The notes under the pieces: model-generated | What the model was told of the DNA's origin: nothing | Database searches by the model: none | Seen by the model: the letters and a program-made list of their open reading frames with translations, nothing else | Assembly (NCBI GenBank): GCA_002027195.1 | Contig: MWJO01000036.1 | Coordinates: 1-64,000 of the forward strand | Source: Streptomyces sp. GKU 895 | GTDB taxonomy: Bacteria > Actinomycetota > Actinomycetes > Streptomycetales > Streptomycetaceae | Direction of reading: 5' to 3' | Length of the DNA: 64,000 nt | In this document: positions 44,599 through 53,685 of the stretch, one piece after another | Layout of the letters: the number at the start of each line of letters is the position of its first letter | Numbering within the stretch: the stretch's first letter is position 1 | Translations under genes and position numbers: made by a program

Positions 44599-44634
44599 TT
44601 GGTCTAGTCCATAGCCTCAAGTGGTCTAGTGGAA
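44599..44634. promoter_or_regulatory. Two DasR operators (dre) in the dasR promoter region
   Basis: TTGGTCTAGTCCAT (44599) and GTGGTCTAGTGGAA (44621) match the dre core TGGTCTAGACCA with one and two or three changes. The first covers the probable -35 of dasR, consistent with autorepression. Confidence 0.85.
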
Positions 44635-44732
44635 GACAGTACTCCGGCAGCGCTGTTTTCGCTGGCTTCTTACTTAAAGGTTCCTGCATATGTAGGTCGG
44701 ATAACGGCTGGTCAGAGGCGGTTCGGACACTC

Positions 44733-44783
44733 TTGACAGGCCCCGTGGTCTGGTCCAAGCTCCCGGTACTGGTCTACACCATT
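44733..44783 (+). promoter_or_regulatory. dasA promoter with two dre sites
   Basis: A consensus -35 TTGACA lies at 44733, and a weak -10 CAAGCT seventeen bases later. The dre GTGGTCTGGTCCAA (44745) fills the spacer. A second dre ACTGGTCTACACCATT (44768) lies just after the start region. This is the layout of steric repression. The whole 308-bp dasR-dasA gap contains no gene. Confidence 0.8.
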
Positions 44784-44838
44784 GGTCCAGGGCCCCAGCT
44801 TCGTGGGCGGGGGGTGTGGGCATCCTGAGGAGGATGGC

Positions 44839-46115
44839 GTGAAGCGCAAGCTGATTACCGCGATCGGTGTCGCGGCCATGTTGGTCTCCGTCGCGGCGTG
44901 TGGGGGCGACGACGGCGACAGTGGTGACAAGGCGGGGGCGGACGGTTACGCCGGCCAGACCCTCACCGTCTGGGTCATGGACGGCTCCTCGCCGGACCAG
45001 TGGCAGAAGGACGTGCAGGCCGCCTTCGAGAAGAAGACCAAGGCCAAGGTCAAGTTCGAGATCCAGCAGTGGAACGGCATCCAGCAGAAGCTGACCACCG
45101 CCCTGTCCGAGGAGAACCCGCCGGACGTCTTCGAGATCGGCAACACCCAGACCCCGGCCTACGCCAAGACCGGCGGCCTCGCCGACCTCGCCGACCTCAA
45201 GTCGTCGATCGGCGCCGACTGGACCGAGTCGCTGAACAAGTCCTCGATCTACGACGGCAAGCAGTACGCGGCGCCCTGGTACTTCGCCAACCGCGTCGTC
45301 ATCTACAACAAGAAGGTCTGGGCCGACGCCGGCATCAAGGACACCCCGAAGACCCGGGACGAGTTCTACGCCGACCTCAAGCAGATCGGCGAGAAGACCA
45401 AGGCCGAGCCGATCTACCTGCCCGGCCAGAACTGGTACCACTTCGTCGGTCTCACCATCGGTGAGGGCGCCGAGCTGGTGAAGAAGGACGGCGACAAGTA
45501 CGTCTCCAACCTGGCCGACCCGAAGGTCGCCGCCGCCATGGAGACCTACAAGAAGTTCCAGGCGCTGTCCAAGGCCCCCAAGGACAAGGACGAGGCCACC
45601 CCGCAGCAGGCCGAGGTCTTCGCCAAGGGCAACGTCGGTGCCTTCATCGGCATGGGCTGGGAGGCCGGCACGGCCATCGCCGCCAACAAGAAGATCGAGT
45701 CGACATCGGCTACTTCACCATCCCCGGCGCCACGGCCGACAAGCCCGAGGGCGTCTTCCTCGGCGGTTCCAACCTCGCGGTCGCCGCGGGCAGCAAGAAG
45801 CAGGCGCTCGCCAAGGAGTTCCTGAAGATCGCGCTGTCCGACAAGTACGAGGGCGAGCTGGCCAAGCTCAACGGCGTCATCCCGAACAAGGAGTCGCTGC
45901 AGAGCAACCTGACGGGCAACGCCGTCGCCGAGGCCGCCGCTCCGGCCGCCGCCGGTGGTGGCACCACGCCGCTGATCCCCGAGTGGGCCGCGGTCGAGAA
46001 CGCCCCCAACCCGGTCAAGACGTACATGACCGCCGTCCTCAACGGCAAGTCGCCGGCCGAGGCCGCCAAGCAGGTCGAGAGCGAGTTCAACAAGCGCCTC
46101 GCCCAGCAGCAGTAA
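44839..46115 (+). CDS. dasA: N,N'-diacetylchitobiose-binding lipoprotein DasA (frameshifted near 45699)
   Basis: GTG 44839 has a perfect GAGGAGG five bases upstream. The signal peptide ends in lipobox SVAAC. The binding-protein domain begins at QTLTVWVMDGSSPDQWQKDV. Near 45699 the frame breaks: KKIE should continue as VDIGYFTIPGATADKPEG, which is found in another frame and runs to the stop at 46115. One missing base restores 425 aa, the normal DasA length. DasA is the extracellular receptor of the DasABC importer. The downstream sequence is fully conserved, so an assembly error is more likely than a pseudogene. Confidence 0.93.
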
Positions 46116-46121
46116 GGGCAT

Positions 46122-46154
46122 CGGGGCGGGGGCCGGTCAACGGCCCTCGCCCCG
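46122..46154 (+). terminator. Intercistronic hairpin between dasA and dasB
   Basis: A 14-bp stem with one G-T wobble (CGGGGCGGGGGCCG against CGGCCCTCGCCCCG) and a 5-base loop starts six bases after the dasA stop. It probably limits read-through or stabilises the dasA message, so that the binding protein outnumbers the permeases. Confidence 0.8.
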
Positions 46155-46184
46155 CTCCGGTAGGTCGAGTAGAGAGACGCGAGC

Positions 46185-47165
46185 ATGACCGTGCAGACCG
46201 AACGGCCGCCCTCCGGTCCGGTGGACGTGACGAAAGTGGACGAGCGGGGGCCCGGTGCGCAGCGGCCCGCCTCCCGCGCGGGCGCGCTCGCCCCGTACCT
46301 CCTGCTGCTGCCGGCCTGCGCGGCCACCGTGCTGCTGCTCGGCTGGCCGCTGCTGAAGGACCTCCTGCTGTCGTTCCAGAACCTCAACATGGGACAGCTG
46401 ATCCAGCATGTCACCGAGTGGAACGGCATCGACAACTACAAGCAGGCCCTGACCGGCGAGGACTTCTGGCGCGTCACCGGCCGCTCGATCCTGTTCACGG
46501 CCGTCAACGTCGTCCTGACCATGCTCCTCGGCGCCCTGGTCGGCCTGCTCCTTGCCCGCCTCGGGCAGCGGATGCGGGTCACGCTGATGATCGGGCTCGT
46601 GCTGGCCTGGGCGATGCCCGTGGTCGCCGCGACCACCGTCTACCAGTGGCTCTTCGCCCAGCGCTTCGGCGTCGTCAACTGGGTCCTGGACAAGCTCGGC
46701 TGGCACTCCATGGCCGACTACAGCTGGACCAGCAGCCAGCTGTCGACGTTCTTCGTCGTGACCGTGCTGATCGTCTGGCAGTCGATCCCGTTCGTCGCCA
46801 TCAACCTCTACGCCGCCACGACCACGATCCCCGGCGAGCTGTACGAGGCCGCGGCCCTGGACGGCGCGGGCGCCTGGAAGAGCTTCACGACCGTGACGCT
46901 GCCGTTCCTGCGCCCCTTCCTCTACGCCACGACCTTCCTGGAGGTCATCTGGATCTTCAAGGCGTTCGTGCAGGTCTTCACCATCAACGGCGGCGGCCCC
47001 GACCGCCTCACCGAGATCCTGCCCGTCTACGCCTACATCGAGGGCGTCGGCAACCAGCACTACGGCATGGGCGCCGCGATCGCCGTCCTGACCATCCTGA
47101 TCCTGCTGGTCATCACCGCGTACTACCTGCGGATCGTGCTCAAGCAAGAGGAGGACGAGCTGTGA
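46185..47165 (+). CDS. dasB: Chitobiose ABC transporter permease DasB
   Basis: This encodes 326 aa with six core membrane helices after a 30-residue cytoplasmic N-terminus. The EAA loop that docks the ATPase is YEAAALDGAGAWKSFTTVTL. No ATPase gene is in the locus. In S. coelicolor the shared ATPase MsiK, encoded elsewhere, energises this importer. ATG 46185 has GAGAGACG upstream. The stop overlaps dasC (GTGA). Confidence 0.95.
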   Translation: MTVQTERPPSGPVDVTKVDERGPGAQRPASRAGALAPYLLLLPACAATVLLLGWPLLKDLLLSFQNLNMGQLIQHVTEWNGIDNYKQALTGEDFWRVTGRSILFTAVNVVLTMLLGALVGLLLARLGQRMRVTLMIGLVLAWAMPVVAATTVYQWLFAQRFGVVNWVLDKLGWHSMADYSWTSSQLSTFFVVTVLIVWQSIPFVAINLYAATTTIPGELYEAAALDGAGAWKSFTTVTLPFLRPFLYATTFLEVIWIFKAFVQVFTINGGGPDRLTEILPVYAYIEGVGNQHYGMGAAIAVLTILILLVITAYYLRIVLKQEEDEL

Positions 47166-47992
47166 AGCGCTCGCTGTTCAGCCGCATCTGGCCCAACGCC
47201 ACGGCCGTCGTCCTGTTCGTCGGCTTCGTCTTCCCCGTGTACTGGATGTTCGCCACGGCCTTCAAGCCGACCGGTGACATCATCTCGGAGAACCCGGTCT
47301 GGTTCCCGACCCACATCACCCTCGAGCACTTCAGGACCGCCACGGGCGTCGACCACTTCTGGACCTACGTCACCAACTCGCTGATCGTCACGGTCTGCGC
47401 GGTCGTCCTGTCCCTCGCCGTCGCCCTGGCCGGCGCCTTCGCGCTCGCCCGGATGCGGTTCAAGGGCCGCCGGGGCTTCATCATCGGGTTCATGCTGGCC
47501 CAGATGGCGCCCTGGGAGGTCATGATCATCGCGATGTACATGATCGTGCGGGACGCCTCCATGCTGAACAGCCTGGTCCCGCTGACCGTCTTCTACATGA
47601 TGATGATCCTGCCCTTCACGATCCTGACGCTGCGCGGCTTCGTCGCCGCGGTGCCCAAGGACCTGGAGGAGGCGGCGATGGTCGACGGCTGCACCCGCGC
47701 GCAGGCCTTCCGCAAGGTGATCCTGCCGCTGCTCGCCCCCGGTCTGATGTCCACCTCGCTCTTCGGCTTCATCACCGCCTGGAACGAGTTCCCGCTGGTC
47801 CTGGTCCTGAACAAGGAGGCGGAGGCCCAGACCCTGCCGCTGTGGCTGTCCAGCTTCCAGACCGCCTTCGGCAACGACTGGGGCGCGACCATGGCGGCGT
47901 CCTCCCTCTTCGCCGTCCCGATCCTGATCCTCTTCGTCTTCCTGCAGCGCAGGGCCGTCAATGGTCTGACGGCCGGCGCGGTGAAGGGATAA
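47162..47992 (+). CDS. dasC: Chitobiose ABC transporter permease DasC
   Basis: This encodes 276 aa from GTG 47162, overlapping the dasB stop. Six membrane helices are visible. The EAA loop is LEEAAMVDGCTRAQAFRKVI. It forms the membrane channel together with DasB. Ten residues from the C-terminus the sequence (VNGLTAGAVKG) is typical of sugar ABC permeases of the MalG type. dasD starts nine bases downstream. Confidence 0.95.
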   Translation: MKRSLFSRIWPNATAVVLFVGFVFPVYWMFATAFKPTGDIISENPVWFPTHITLEHFRTATGVDHFWTYVTNSLIVTVCAVVLSLAVALAGAFALARMRFKGRRGFIIGFMLAQMAPWEVMIIAMYMIVRDASMLNSLVPLTVFYMMMILPFTILTLRGFVAAVPKDLEEAAMVDGCTRAQAFRKVILPLLAPGLMSTSLFGFITAWNEFPLVLVLNKEAEAQTLPLWLSSFQTAFGNDWGATMAASSLFAVPILILFVFLQRRAVNGLTAGAVKG

Positions 47993-48001
47993 CGCCACCC
48001 G

Positions 48002-49486
48002 ATGACGACTTTCGCCAAGGGCACCGACACCCTCACGCGCGACGCGCTCACGGTCCTCCAGCCCGGCTTCACCGGCACCACCGCCCCCGACTGGCTGCTG
48101 CGCCGCCTGGGCGAGGGCCTGGCCTCGGTGGGCCTGTTCGGCCGCAACATCGCCTCACCGGACCAGCTCCGCGCCCTGACCGCCCAGTTGCGCGCCGAGC
48201 GCGACGACGTCCTGGTCGCGATCGACGAGGAGGGCGGCGACGTCACGCGCCTGGAGGTGCGGACGGGCTCGTCCTTCCCCGGCAACCACGCCCTGGGCGC
48301 GGTCGACGACGTCGACCTCACCCGCGAGGTCGCCTTCGAACTCGGCCGCCGCCTCGCCGCCTGCGGCGTCAACCTCAACTGGGCCCCGTCGGCCGACGTC
48401 AACTCCAACCCGTCGAACCCGGTGATCGGCGTCCGCTCCTTCGGCGCCGCCGCCGACCTGGTAGCCCGCCACACCGCCGCCTACGTCACCGGCCTCCAGT
48501 CGGCCGGCGTGGCCGCCTGCACCAAGCACTTCCCGGGCCACGGCGACACCGCGACCGACTCCCACCACGCCCTGCCCCGCATCGACGCGGACGCCTCGGT
48601 GCTGCCGGAGCGCGAACTCGCCCCGTTCCGGGCCGCGATCGCCGCCGGCAGCCGCGCGGTCATGAGCGCCCACATCCTGGTCCCGGCCCTGGACCCCGAC
48701 CACCCGGCGACCCTCTCCCGCAAGATCCTGACCGACCTCCTGCGCGGCGAACTCGGCTACGACGGCCTCATCGTCACCGACGGCATGGAGATGCAGGCCA
48801 TCGCCGCCACCTACGGCATCGAACGCGGCAGCGTCCTCGCCATCGCGGCCGGCGCCGACGCGATCTGCGTGGGCGGCGGCCTGGCCGACGACGAGACGGT
48901 ACGCCGGCTGCGCGACGCCCTGGTCGGGGCGGTCCGCTCCGGCGACCTCCCCGAGGAACGCCTCGCGGACGCCGCCGAACGCGTCCGGGCGCTGGCCCGC
49001 TGGACGGCGGCGGCGTCAGCGGCGGACGCCTCGGCCACCGGCGACCCGGACGTCGGCTGCGCGCCGCCCGCCGTGCCCTGACGCTCACCGCGCGACGGCT
49101 TCACCCGCCTCACCGAGGGGCCGTTCGTCGCCGCCTTCACCCCGGTCGCGAACATCGCGGTCGGCGACGAGACCCCGTGGGGCGTGGCCGCGGAACTCAC
49201 CCGGCTCCTCCCCGGCACCGACACCGGCAGCTTCGTCGGGGACGGCGCCGGCATGGCCGCCCTGGCCGCGGCGGGCCGCCGCCGCATCGTCGCCGTGGTC
49301 CGCGACGAGCACCGCCACCCCTGGATGGGCTCGGCCCTCGACTCGGTCCTGCGCACCCGCCCGGACACGATCGTGGTCGAGATGGGCGTCCCCCAGGCCA
49401 CGCCCCGAGGCACCCTCCACATCGCGACCCACGGCGCGGCCAGGGTCTGCGGACGGGCTGCGGCGGAGGTCATCGCGGGGGAGTAG
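48002..49486 (+). CDS. dasD: Beta-N-acetylhexosaminidase DasD, GH3 family (two compensating indels)
   Basis: The GH3/NagZ core is complete: KHFPGHGDTATDSHHALP (substrate loop with the catalytic Asp/His) and LIVTDGMEMQAI (nucleophile Asp). An in-frame TGA appears at 49079. Just before it the matching sequence moves to another frame (RAARRALTLT), and after about 49092 it returns to the original frame (RDGFTRLTEGPFVAAFTPVA). A missing base near 49057 and an extra base near 49092 would explain this and give 494 aa. No signal peptide is visible, so the enzyme is probably intracellular and cleaves imported chitobiose to N-acetylglucosamine. Confidence 0.88.
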
Positions 49487-49504
49487 GGGACTCCACGACG
49501 ACCA

Positions 49505-49538
49505 CAGGCGCCGGTTCCTGACAGGGAACCGGCGCCTG
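49505..49538. terminator. Bidirectional terminator between dasD and nagB
   Basis: CAGGCGCCGGTTCC and its exact complement form a 14-bp stem with a 6-base loop between two convergent genes. Confidence 0.92.
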
Positions 49539-49557
49539 AAGCGTTGCCGCGAGGCCC

Positions 49558-50343
49558 TCAGATGCCCTGCCAGTCCGGCTTGTTGACGTACGTGTGCCGG
49601 AAGTAGTCCGCCAGCTTCAGCTTGGACGCGGCGCCCTCGTCGACCACCACGGTGGCATGCGGGTGGAGCTGGAGAGCCGACGCCGGGCACACGGCCGCGA
49701 CCGGCCCTTCCACCGTCGCCGCCACCGCGTCCGCCTTGCCCTCACCGGTGGCCAGCAGCACCAGGTGCCGGGCCTCCAGGATCGTCCCGATGCCCTGCGT
49801 GATCACGTGGTGCGGGACCTGCTCGATGTCCCCGTCGAAGAACCGCGCGTTGTCGACCCGCGTCTGCTCCGTCAGCGTCTTGATCCGGGTCCGGGAGGCG
49901 AGCGAGGAGCACGGCTCGTTGAACCCGATGTGCCCGTCGGTCCCGATCCCGAGCAACTGCAGATCCACACCACCGGCCGCCGCCAGCGCCGCGTCGTACG
50001 CCGCACAGGCGCCCGGGATGTCCTCGGCCGTCCCATCCGGGCCCATGAACGCGTCCATCCCGATCCCGAGCGGCTCGAGCACCTCACGGCGCAGCACCGA
50101 ACGGTACGACTCCGGATGCTCCGCCGGCAGTCCCACGTACTCGTCGAGCTGGGCGATCCGTGCCCGCGAGGCATCCACGGCACCGGACCGCACCTTGGCC
50201 GTCAGCGCCTGGTAGATGGGCAGCGGCGTCGAGCCGGTGGCCACCCCGAGCAGGGCATCGGGCTTGCGCCGCAGGAGCTGCGCCATGGCCTCGGCGATGA
50301 GCTCGCCACCCGCCTTGGCGTCCGGAACGATGACAACTTCCAC
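49558..50343 (-). CDS. nagB: Glucosamine-6-phosphate deaminase
   Basis: This encodes 261 aa from GTG 50343 (VEVVIVPDAKAG), the same length as NagB of S. coelicolor. A longer in-frame start at 50406 would place the dre site inside the coding sequence and is unlikely. It converts GlcN-6-P to fructose-6-P and ammonia. Active-site segments are GVATGSTPLPIY (phosphate loop), QLDEYVGLP (general base Asp) and GIGTDGHIGFNEPCSS. A DasR operator lies 63 bases upstream. Confidence 0.96.
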   Translation of the reverse strand: MEVVIVPDAKAGGELIAEAMAQLLRRKPDALLGVATGSTPLPIYQALTAKVRSGAVDASRARIAQLDEYVGLPAEHPESYRSVLRREVLEPLGIGMDAFMGPDGTAEDIPGACAAYDAALAAAGGVDLQLLGIGTDGHIGFNEPCSSLASRTRIKTLTEQTRVDNARFFDGDIEQVPHHVITQGIGTILEARHLVLLATGEGKADAVAATVEGPVAAVCPASALQLHPHATVVVDEGAASKLKLADYFRHTYVNKPDWQGI

Positions 50344-50406
50344 GTTGGGCCTGCCGATCTGAGAGACGGTCTGTGAGAGGGCTCGACTGGACCCGAAAAG
50401 GGCCAT

Positions 50407-50420
50407 GTGGTTTAGACCAA
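50407..50420. promoter_or_regulatory. DasR operator between nagB and the SIS gene
   Basis: GTGGTTTAGACCAA matches the dre core TGGTCTAGACCA at 11 of 12 positions. It lies in the 298-base gap between two divergent sugar-phosphate genes and could control both. Confidence 0.88.
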
Positions 50421-50641
50421 TCTAACAGAATCGGGTCAACGGGCCCAAGGGGAGAAGGGGGGCGAAGCCGCCGGTGACGAGGGCGGACGCCGCCTCCCCA
50501 CCAGTCCAGCGCCGACCGTGCGTCACACGGAGGACGGGCACCGTTCCGTCCCGGGGGGTGAAATGGGACTGCCGACGCAGTGCCCGTGTGCTGCAGACTC
50601 CTCGTGCACCCCCATACCTCAGGCCCCGGGAGGCCCCCGCG

Positions 50642-51717
50642 ATGACCGCCCCGACTCCACCCCAGGCTCCCCGGAACGACCTCCCCGGCCGGATCATGGC
50701 CCGCGAGATGGCCGAGCAACCCGCCGTACTGCGCCGCATCCTGGAGCAGGGCGCCCCCGGCATCCGGCAGACCGCCCAGGAGATCGCCGCCCGCCGCCCC
50801 CGCTTCGTCCTGCTCACCGCCCGCGGCACCTCCGACAACGCCGCCCTCTACGCCAAGTACCTCCTGGAAATCCGCCTCGGCCTGCCCTGCGGCCTCACCT
50901 CCATGTCCACGACCACCGCGTACGGCGCCCGCCCCGACCTGACCGACGTCCTCGTCATCACCGTCAGCCAGTCCGGCGGCTCCCCGGACCTCGTGGCCTC
51001 GACCCGGGCCGCCCGCGAGGCCGGCGCGATCACCCTCGCCGTCACCAACAACCCCGACTCCCCGCTGGCCGGCGTCTCCGAGTACCACCTCGACATCATG
51101 GCCGGACCGGAGAAGGCCCTCCCCGCCACCAAGACCTACACCGCCTCCCTCCTCGCGCTCTATCTCTTCGTCGAGGGACTGCGCGGCGGCGACGGCGCCC
51201 CCGCCAAGGCTCTGCCCGACCTCGCCGAGCAGCTCCTCGCCCGCCAGGACGAGGTCCGCGCCCTCGCCTCCCGCTACCGCTTCGCCGAGCGCATGGTCAT
51301 CACCTCGCGCGGCTACGGCTACCCCACCGCCAAGGAAGCCGCCCTCAAGCTGATGGAGACCAGCTACATCCCTGCCCTCTCCTACTCCGGCGCCGACCTG
51401 CTGCACGGCCCCCTCGCCATGGTCGACAACGTTTCCCCGGTCATCGCGGTCGTCACCGACGGCAAGGGCGGCGAGGCACTCCAGCCCGTCCTCGACCGGC
51501 TCCGCGGACGCGCGCCGACCTGGTCGTCATCGGACCCCGCCATCAGGTCGAGCAGGCCTCGGCCGGCTTCGTCCTGCCGACCGAGGGCGTCGCGGAGGAG
51601 CTCCAGCCCGTCCTGGAGATCATCCCCCTGCAACTGCTCGCCTACGAGGTCACCATCGCCCGCGGCCAGGACCCGGACGCGCCCCGCGCGCTGGCGAAGG
51701 TGACGGAGACGCGGTGA
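50642..51717 (+). CDS. SIS domain sugar-phosphate isomerase/deaminase family protein (frameshifted near 51511)
   Basis: The sequence reads from ATG 50642 to about 51511, where one missing base shifts the frame. LRGRGADLVVIGPRHQVEQA then continues to the stop at 51717, giving 358 aa. Two SIS domains are visible (TARGTSDNAALYAKYLLE with VSQSGGSPDLVAST, and ITSRGYGYPTAKEAALKLME). This is the isomerase half of GlmS without the glutaminase domain, so it probably acts on glucosamine- or N-acetylglucosamine-phosphate. The neighbouring nagB and shared dre site support this. The exact reaction is unknown. Confidence 0.85.
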
Positions 51718-51780
51718 GCGCGGGCTGGGCGACGGCCGGGAGCGGGAGCCGTGCGTCGGGAGCCGTGAGGCAAGTGGGGC

Positions 51781-52533
51781 CTACGTCAGCGAACCTCCCG
51801 TCGCGTCCACCCAGCTCCCTGTGACCCAACGGCCCGCGTCCGAGGCCAGGAACGACACCACATCCGCCACGTCCGCGGTCTCGCCCACCCTTCCCAGCGC
51901 CGAGTACGCCGCAGCCTGCGCCCATGCCTTCTCGCTCGCGTGCAGCAGCTCATAGGTGTTGTCGGTCGCGATGATGCCCGGGGCCACCGAGTTCACCGTG
52001 ATGTTCCGGGGGCCCAGCACCTTGGACAGGTCGCGGGAGAAGACGTCCAGTGCGCCCTTCGTCATCGCGTACGCCATGTTGTTCGGCATCAGGGCGGTCC
52101 GGGCCAGGCCCGAGGAGATGTTGATGACGCGGCCGCCGTCCCGCAGGCGGGCCAGGCCGTGCCGGACGAGAAAGAACGGTGCCCTCACGTTCACGGCGAA
52201 GACACGGTCGTACTCCTCCTCGTCTATCTCCTCGATCGGGCGGGACACCCCTATCCCCGCGTTGTTCACCAGGATGTCCACCCCGTCTGCATGCCGGTCG
52301 AACTCCTCCCACAACGCCTCGGTGTCCCCGGGCGACCCCAGCTCCACCCCGATCGCGAACGCCGAGCCGCCGGCCTCCTCGATCGCGGCGACCGTCTCCT
52401 TCGCCGCCGCCTCGTTCCTGCCGTAGTGCACGGCCACCCGCGCCCCGTCCCGGCCAAGACGCTCGGCGATGCCCCGCCCGATGCCCCTGCTCGCCCCCGT
52501 CACGAGAGCCGTCCTGCCCGCAAGCACGCCCAT
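51781..52533 (-). CDS. SDR family oxidoreductase
   Basis: This encodes 250 aa. The cofactor site is TGASRGIG, the structural motif is NNAGIG, and the catalytic residues lie in INISSGLARTALMPNNMAYAMTKGA (Ser and Tyr-x3-Lys). It is a classical SDR, with NADP preference suggested by HYGRNEA after the second strand. Substrate is unknown. It is divergent from a TetR-type gene across a gap of 97 bases holding two similar operator-like sites, so it is a likely target of that regulator. Confidence 0.92.
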   Translation of the reverse strand: MGVLAGRTALVTGASRGIGRGIAERLGRDGARVAVHYGRNEAAAKETVAAIEEAGGSAFAIGVELGSPGDTEALWEEFDRHADGVDILVNNAGIGVSRPIEEIDEEEYDRVFAVNVRAPFFLVRHGLARLRDGGRVINISSGLARTALMPNNMAYAMTKGALDVFSRDLSKVLGPRNITVNSVAPGIIATDNTYELLHASEKAWAQAAAYSALGRVGETADVADVVSFLASDAGRWVTGSWVDATGGSLT

Positions 52534-52557
52534 GTCGGCGCCCCCTTTCGCATTTTC

Positions 52558-52573
52558 CTAGTGGTCGCTACAG
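52558..52573. promoter_or_regulatory. Candidate TetR operator A
   Basis: CTAGTGGTCGCTACAG matches site B (52605) at 11 of 16 positions, with most changes being transitions. It lies 25 bases upstream of the SDR start codon. Confidence 0.6.
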
Positions 52574-52604
52574 AAAGACCGTACAACAGCCCGCCGACAT
52601 TTCT

Positions 52605-52620
52605 CTAGCAGCCCCTATAG
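52605..52620. promoter_or_regulatory. Candidate TetR operator B
   Basis: CTAGCAGCCCCTATAG is the second copy, ten bases upstream of the TetR-type ATG. The shared pattern is CTAG YRGYCS CTAYAG. Confidence 0.6.
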
Positions 52621-52630
52621 AATTCACTCC

Positions 52631-53260
52631 ATGGAGCGCATCGAGGAGAAGAACCCGCAGGTCAAGCAGGTCAAACCGCGTGGCCGCCCCCGCTCCTTCG
52701 ACCGCGCCACCGCCCTGGAGAAGGCGATCCTCGCCTTCTGGGAGCACGGCTACGAGGCCACTTCCGTCTCCGACCTCACCCGGGTCATGGGCATCGGAGC
52801 CCCGAGTCTGTACGCCGCGTTCGGCGACAAGCGGGCCCTGTTCGAGGAGGTCGTCGTCGAGTACGGCAGGCGCTACGGCTCCTTCGGTGAGCGGGCTCTC
52901 GCCGAGGAGCCCACCGCCCGGGCCGCCGTCGCCCGGATGCTGCGGGAGGCGGCCCACGAGTACACCGCCCCGGGCCGCCCGCACGGCTGCCTCGTCATCC
53001 ACGCGGCCACCAACTGCACCAGCGCCGAGGTGGAGGCGTCCCTGCGCGACCGGCGCAACGCCAACATCGCCGCCTTCGAGAGTCGTATCAGGGCCGACAT
53101 CGCCGCGGGGGAGCTGCCGGCGGACACCGACGCCGCGGCCCTCGCCCGGCACGCGGGAGCGATGATCCAGGGCATGTCGCAACAGGCGCGGGACGGGGCG
53201 AGCCGGGAGGAGCTCGAGGCGCTCGCGGAAATTGCCATGGCCATCTGGCCCCGCACATGA
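52631..53260 (+). CDS. TetR family transcriptional regulator
   Basis: This encodes 209 aa. After a basic N-terminus (GRPRSFDRATALEKAILAFW) comes a normal helix-turn-helix (VSDLTRVMGIGAPSLYAAFG). The C-terminal domain contains RPHGCLVIHAATNC, a segment typical of the TetR_C_16/AcrR-like subgroup that pairs with reductases. It is divergent from the SDR gene. A short ACCC/GGGT hairpin and then a larger stem at 53306 follow the stop. Confidence 0.9.
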   Translation: MERIEEKNPQVKQVKPRGRPRSFDRATALEKAILAFWEHGYEATSVSDLTRVMGIGAPSLYAAFGDKRALFEEVVVEYGRRYGSFGERALAEEPTARAAVARMLREAAHEYTAPGRPHGCLVIHAATNCTSAEVEASLRDRRNANIAAFESRIRADIAAGELPADTDAAALARHAGAMIQGMSQQARDGASREELEALAEIAMAIWPRT

Positions 53261-53305
53261 ACCCACACGGGTTAGGCTGCGTGGTGGATGCTAGGGCGTC
53301 CCACT

Positions 53306-53351
53306 AGTTCTCCAGCACGGGTCGAGGAGTTCGCGGGACCCTCGGAGAACT
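53306..53351 (+). terminator. Extended hairpin downstream of TetR-type gene
   Basis: AGTTCTCC pairs with GGAGAACT, and inside it GGGTC pairs with GACCC. It may end the TetR transcript or form part of the kinase leader. Confidence 0.55.
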
Positions 53352-53389
53352 GACAACAACAAACAGCCTCCAACGCATGGACACACCGA

Positions 53390-53403
53390 GTGGTCTAGTC
53401 CAC
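53390..53403. promoter_or_regulatory. DasR operator upstream of sensor kinase gene
   Basis: GTGGTCTAGTCCAC differs from the dre core TGGTCTAGACCA at one position and is symmetric apart from the T/T pair. It lies 296 bases before the kinase start codon. Confidence 0.8.
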
Positions 53404-53685
53404 AATGCGTAAGGAGAGTTGACAACAGAACACGCGTACTTCCGCCCTCCCCGCACAGGAAGGCGGACCGAGGAACCGGTGCTCTCTGCCCTGACTGCCC
53501 CGGATCCTCATCCTTCGGCCGTCCGGGACCGCACACCCCGTGGCCGATATTGCTCCGGGCTGCGGTGCCGAGAGGGTTGAGGGTCCCTCTCAGGCGCCGC
53601 GGCCCGCGGGTGTTTTCAGAGCCCGTGTCCCAGCCAGGTCGGCTGATTTCCGGCCTGGTCCGTACCGCCAGGTACGCTCGCACAC

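Larger units (their letters stand above)
53261..53685. other. 425-bp intergenic region upstream of sensor kinase
   Basis: No convincing gene lies here. The region contains two hairpins (53306-53351 and 53570-53591), a DasR operator (53390), a TTGACA hexamer at 53419 without an obvious -10, and a mini-ORF ATG at 53405 encoding only five residues. A minus-strand ORF of 130 codons spans it but has no ribosome binding site or recognisable protein features. Confidence 0.7.

Noticed and set aside
53291..53683. 130-codon minus-strand ORF in the gap before the sensor kinase
   Set aside because: There is no ribosome binding site and no recognisable features, and it overlaps the dre site and hairpins. 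I regard it as chance.
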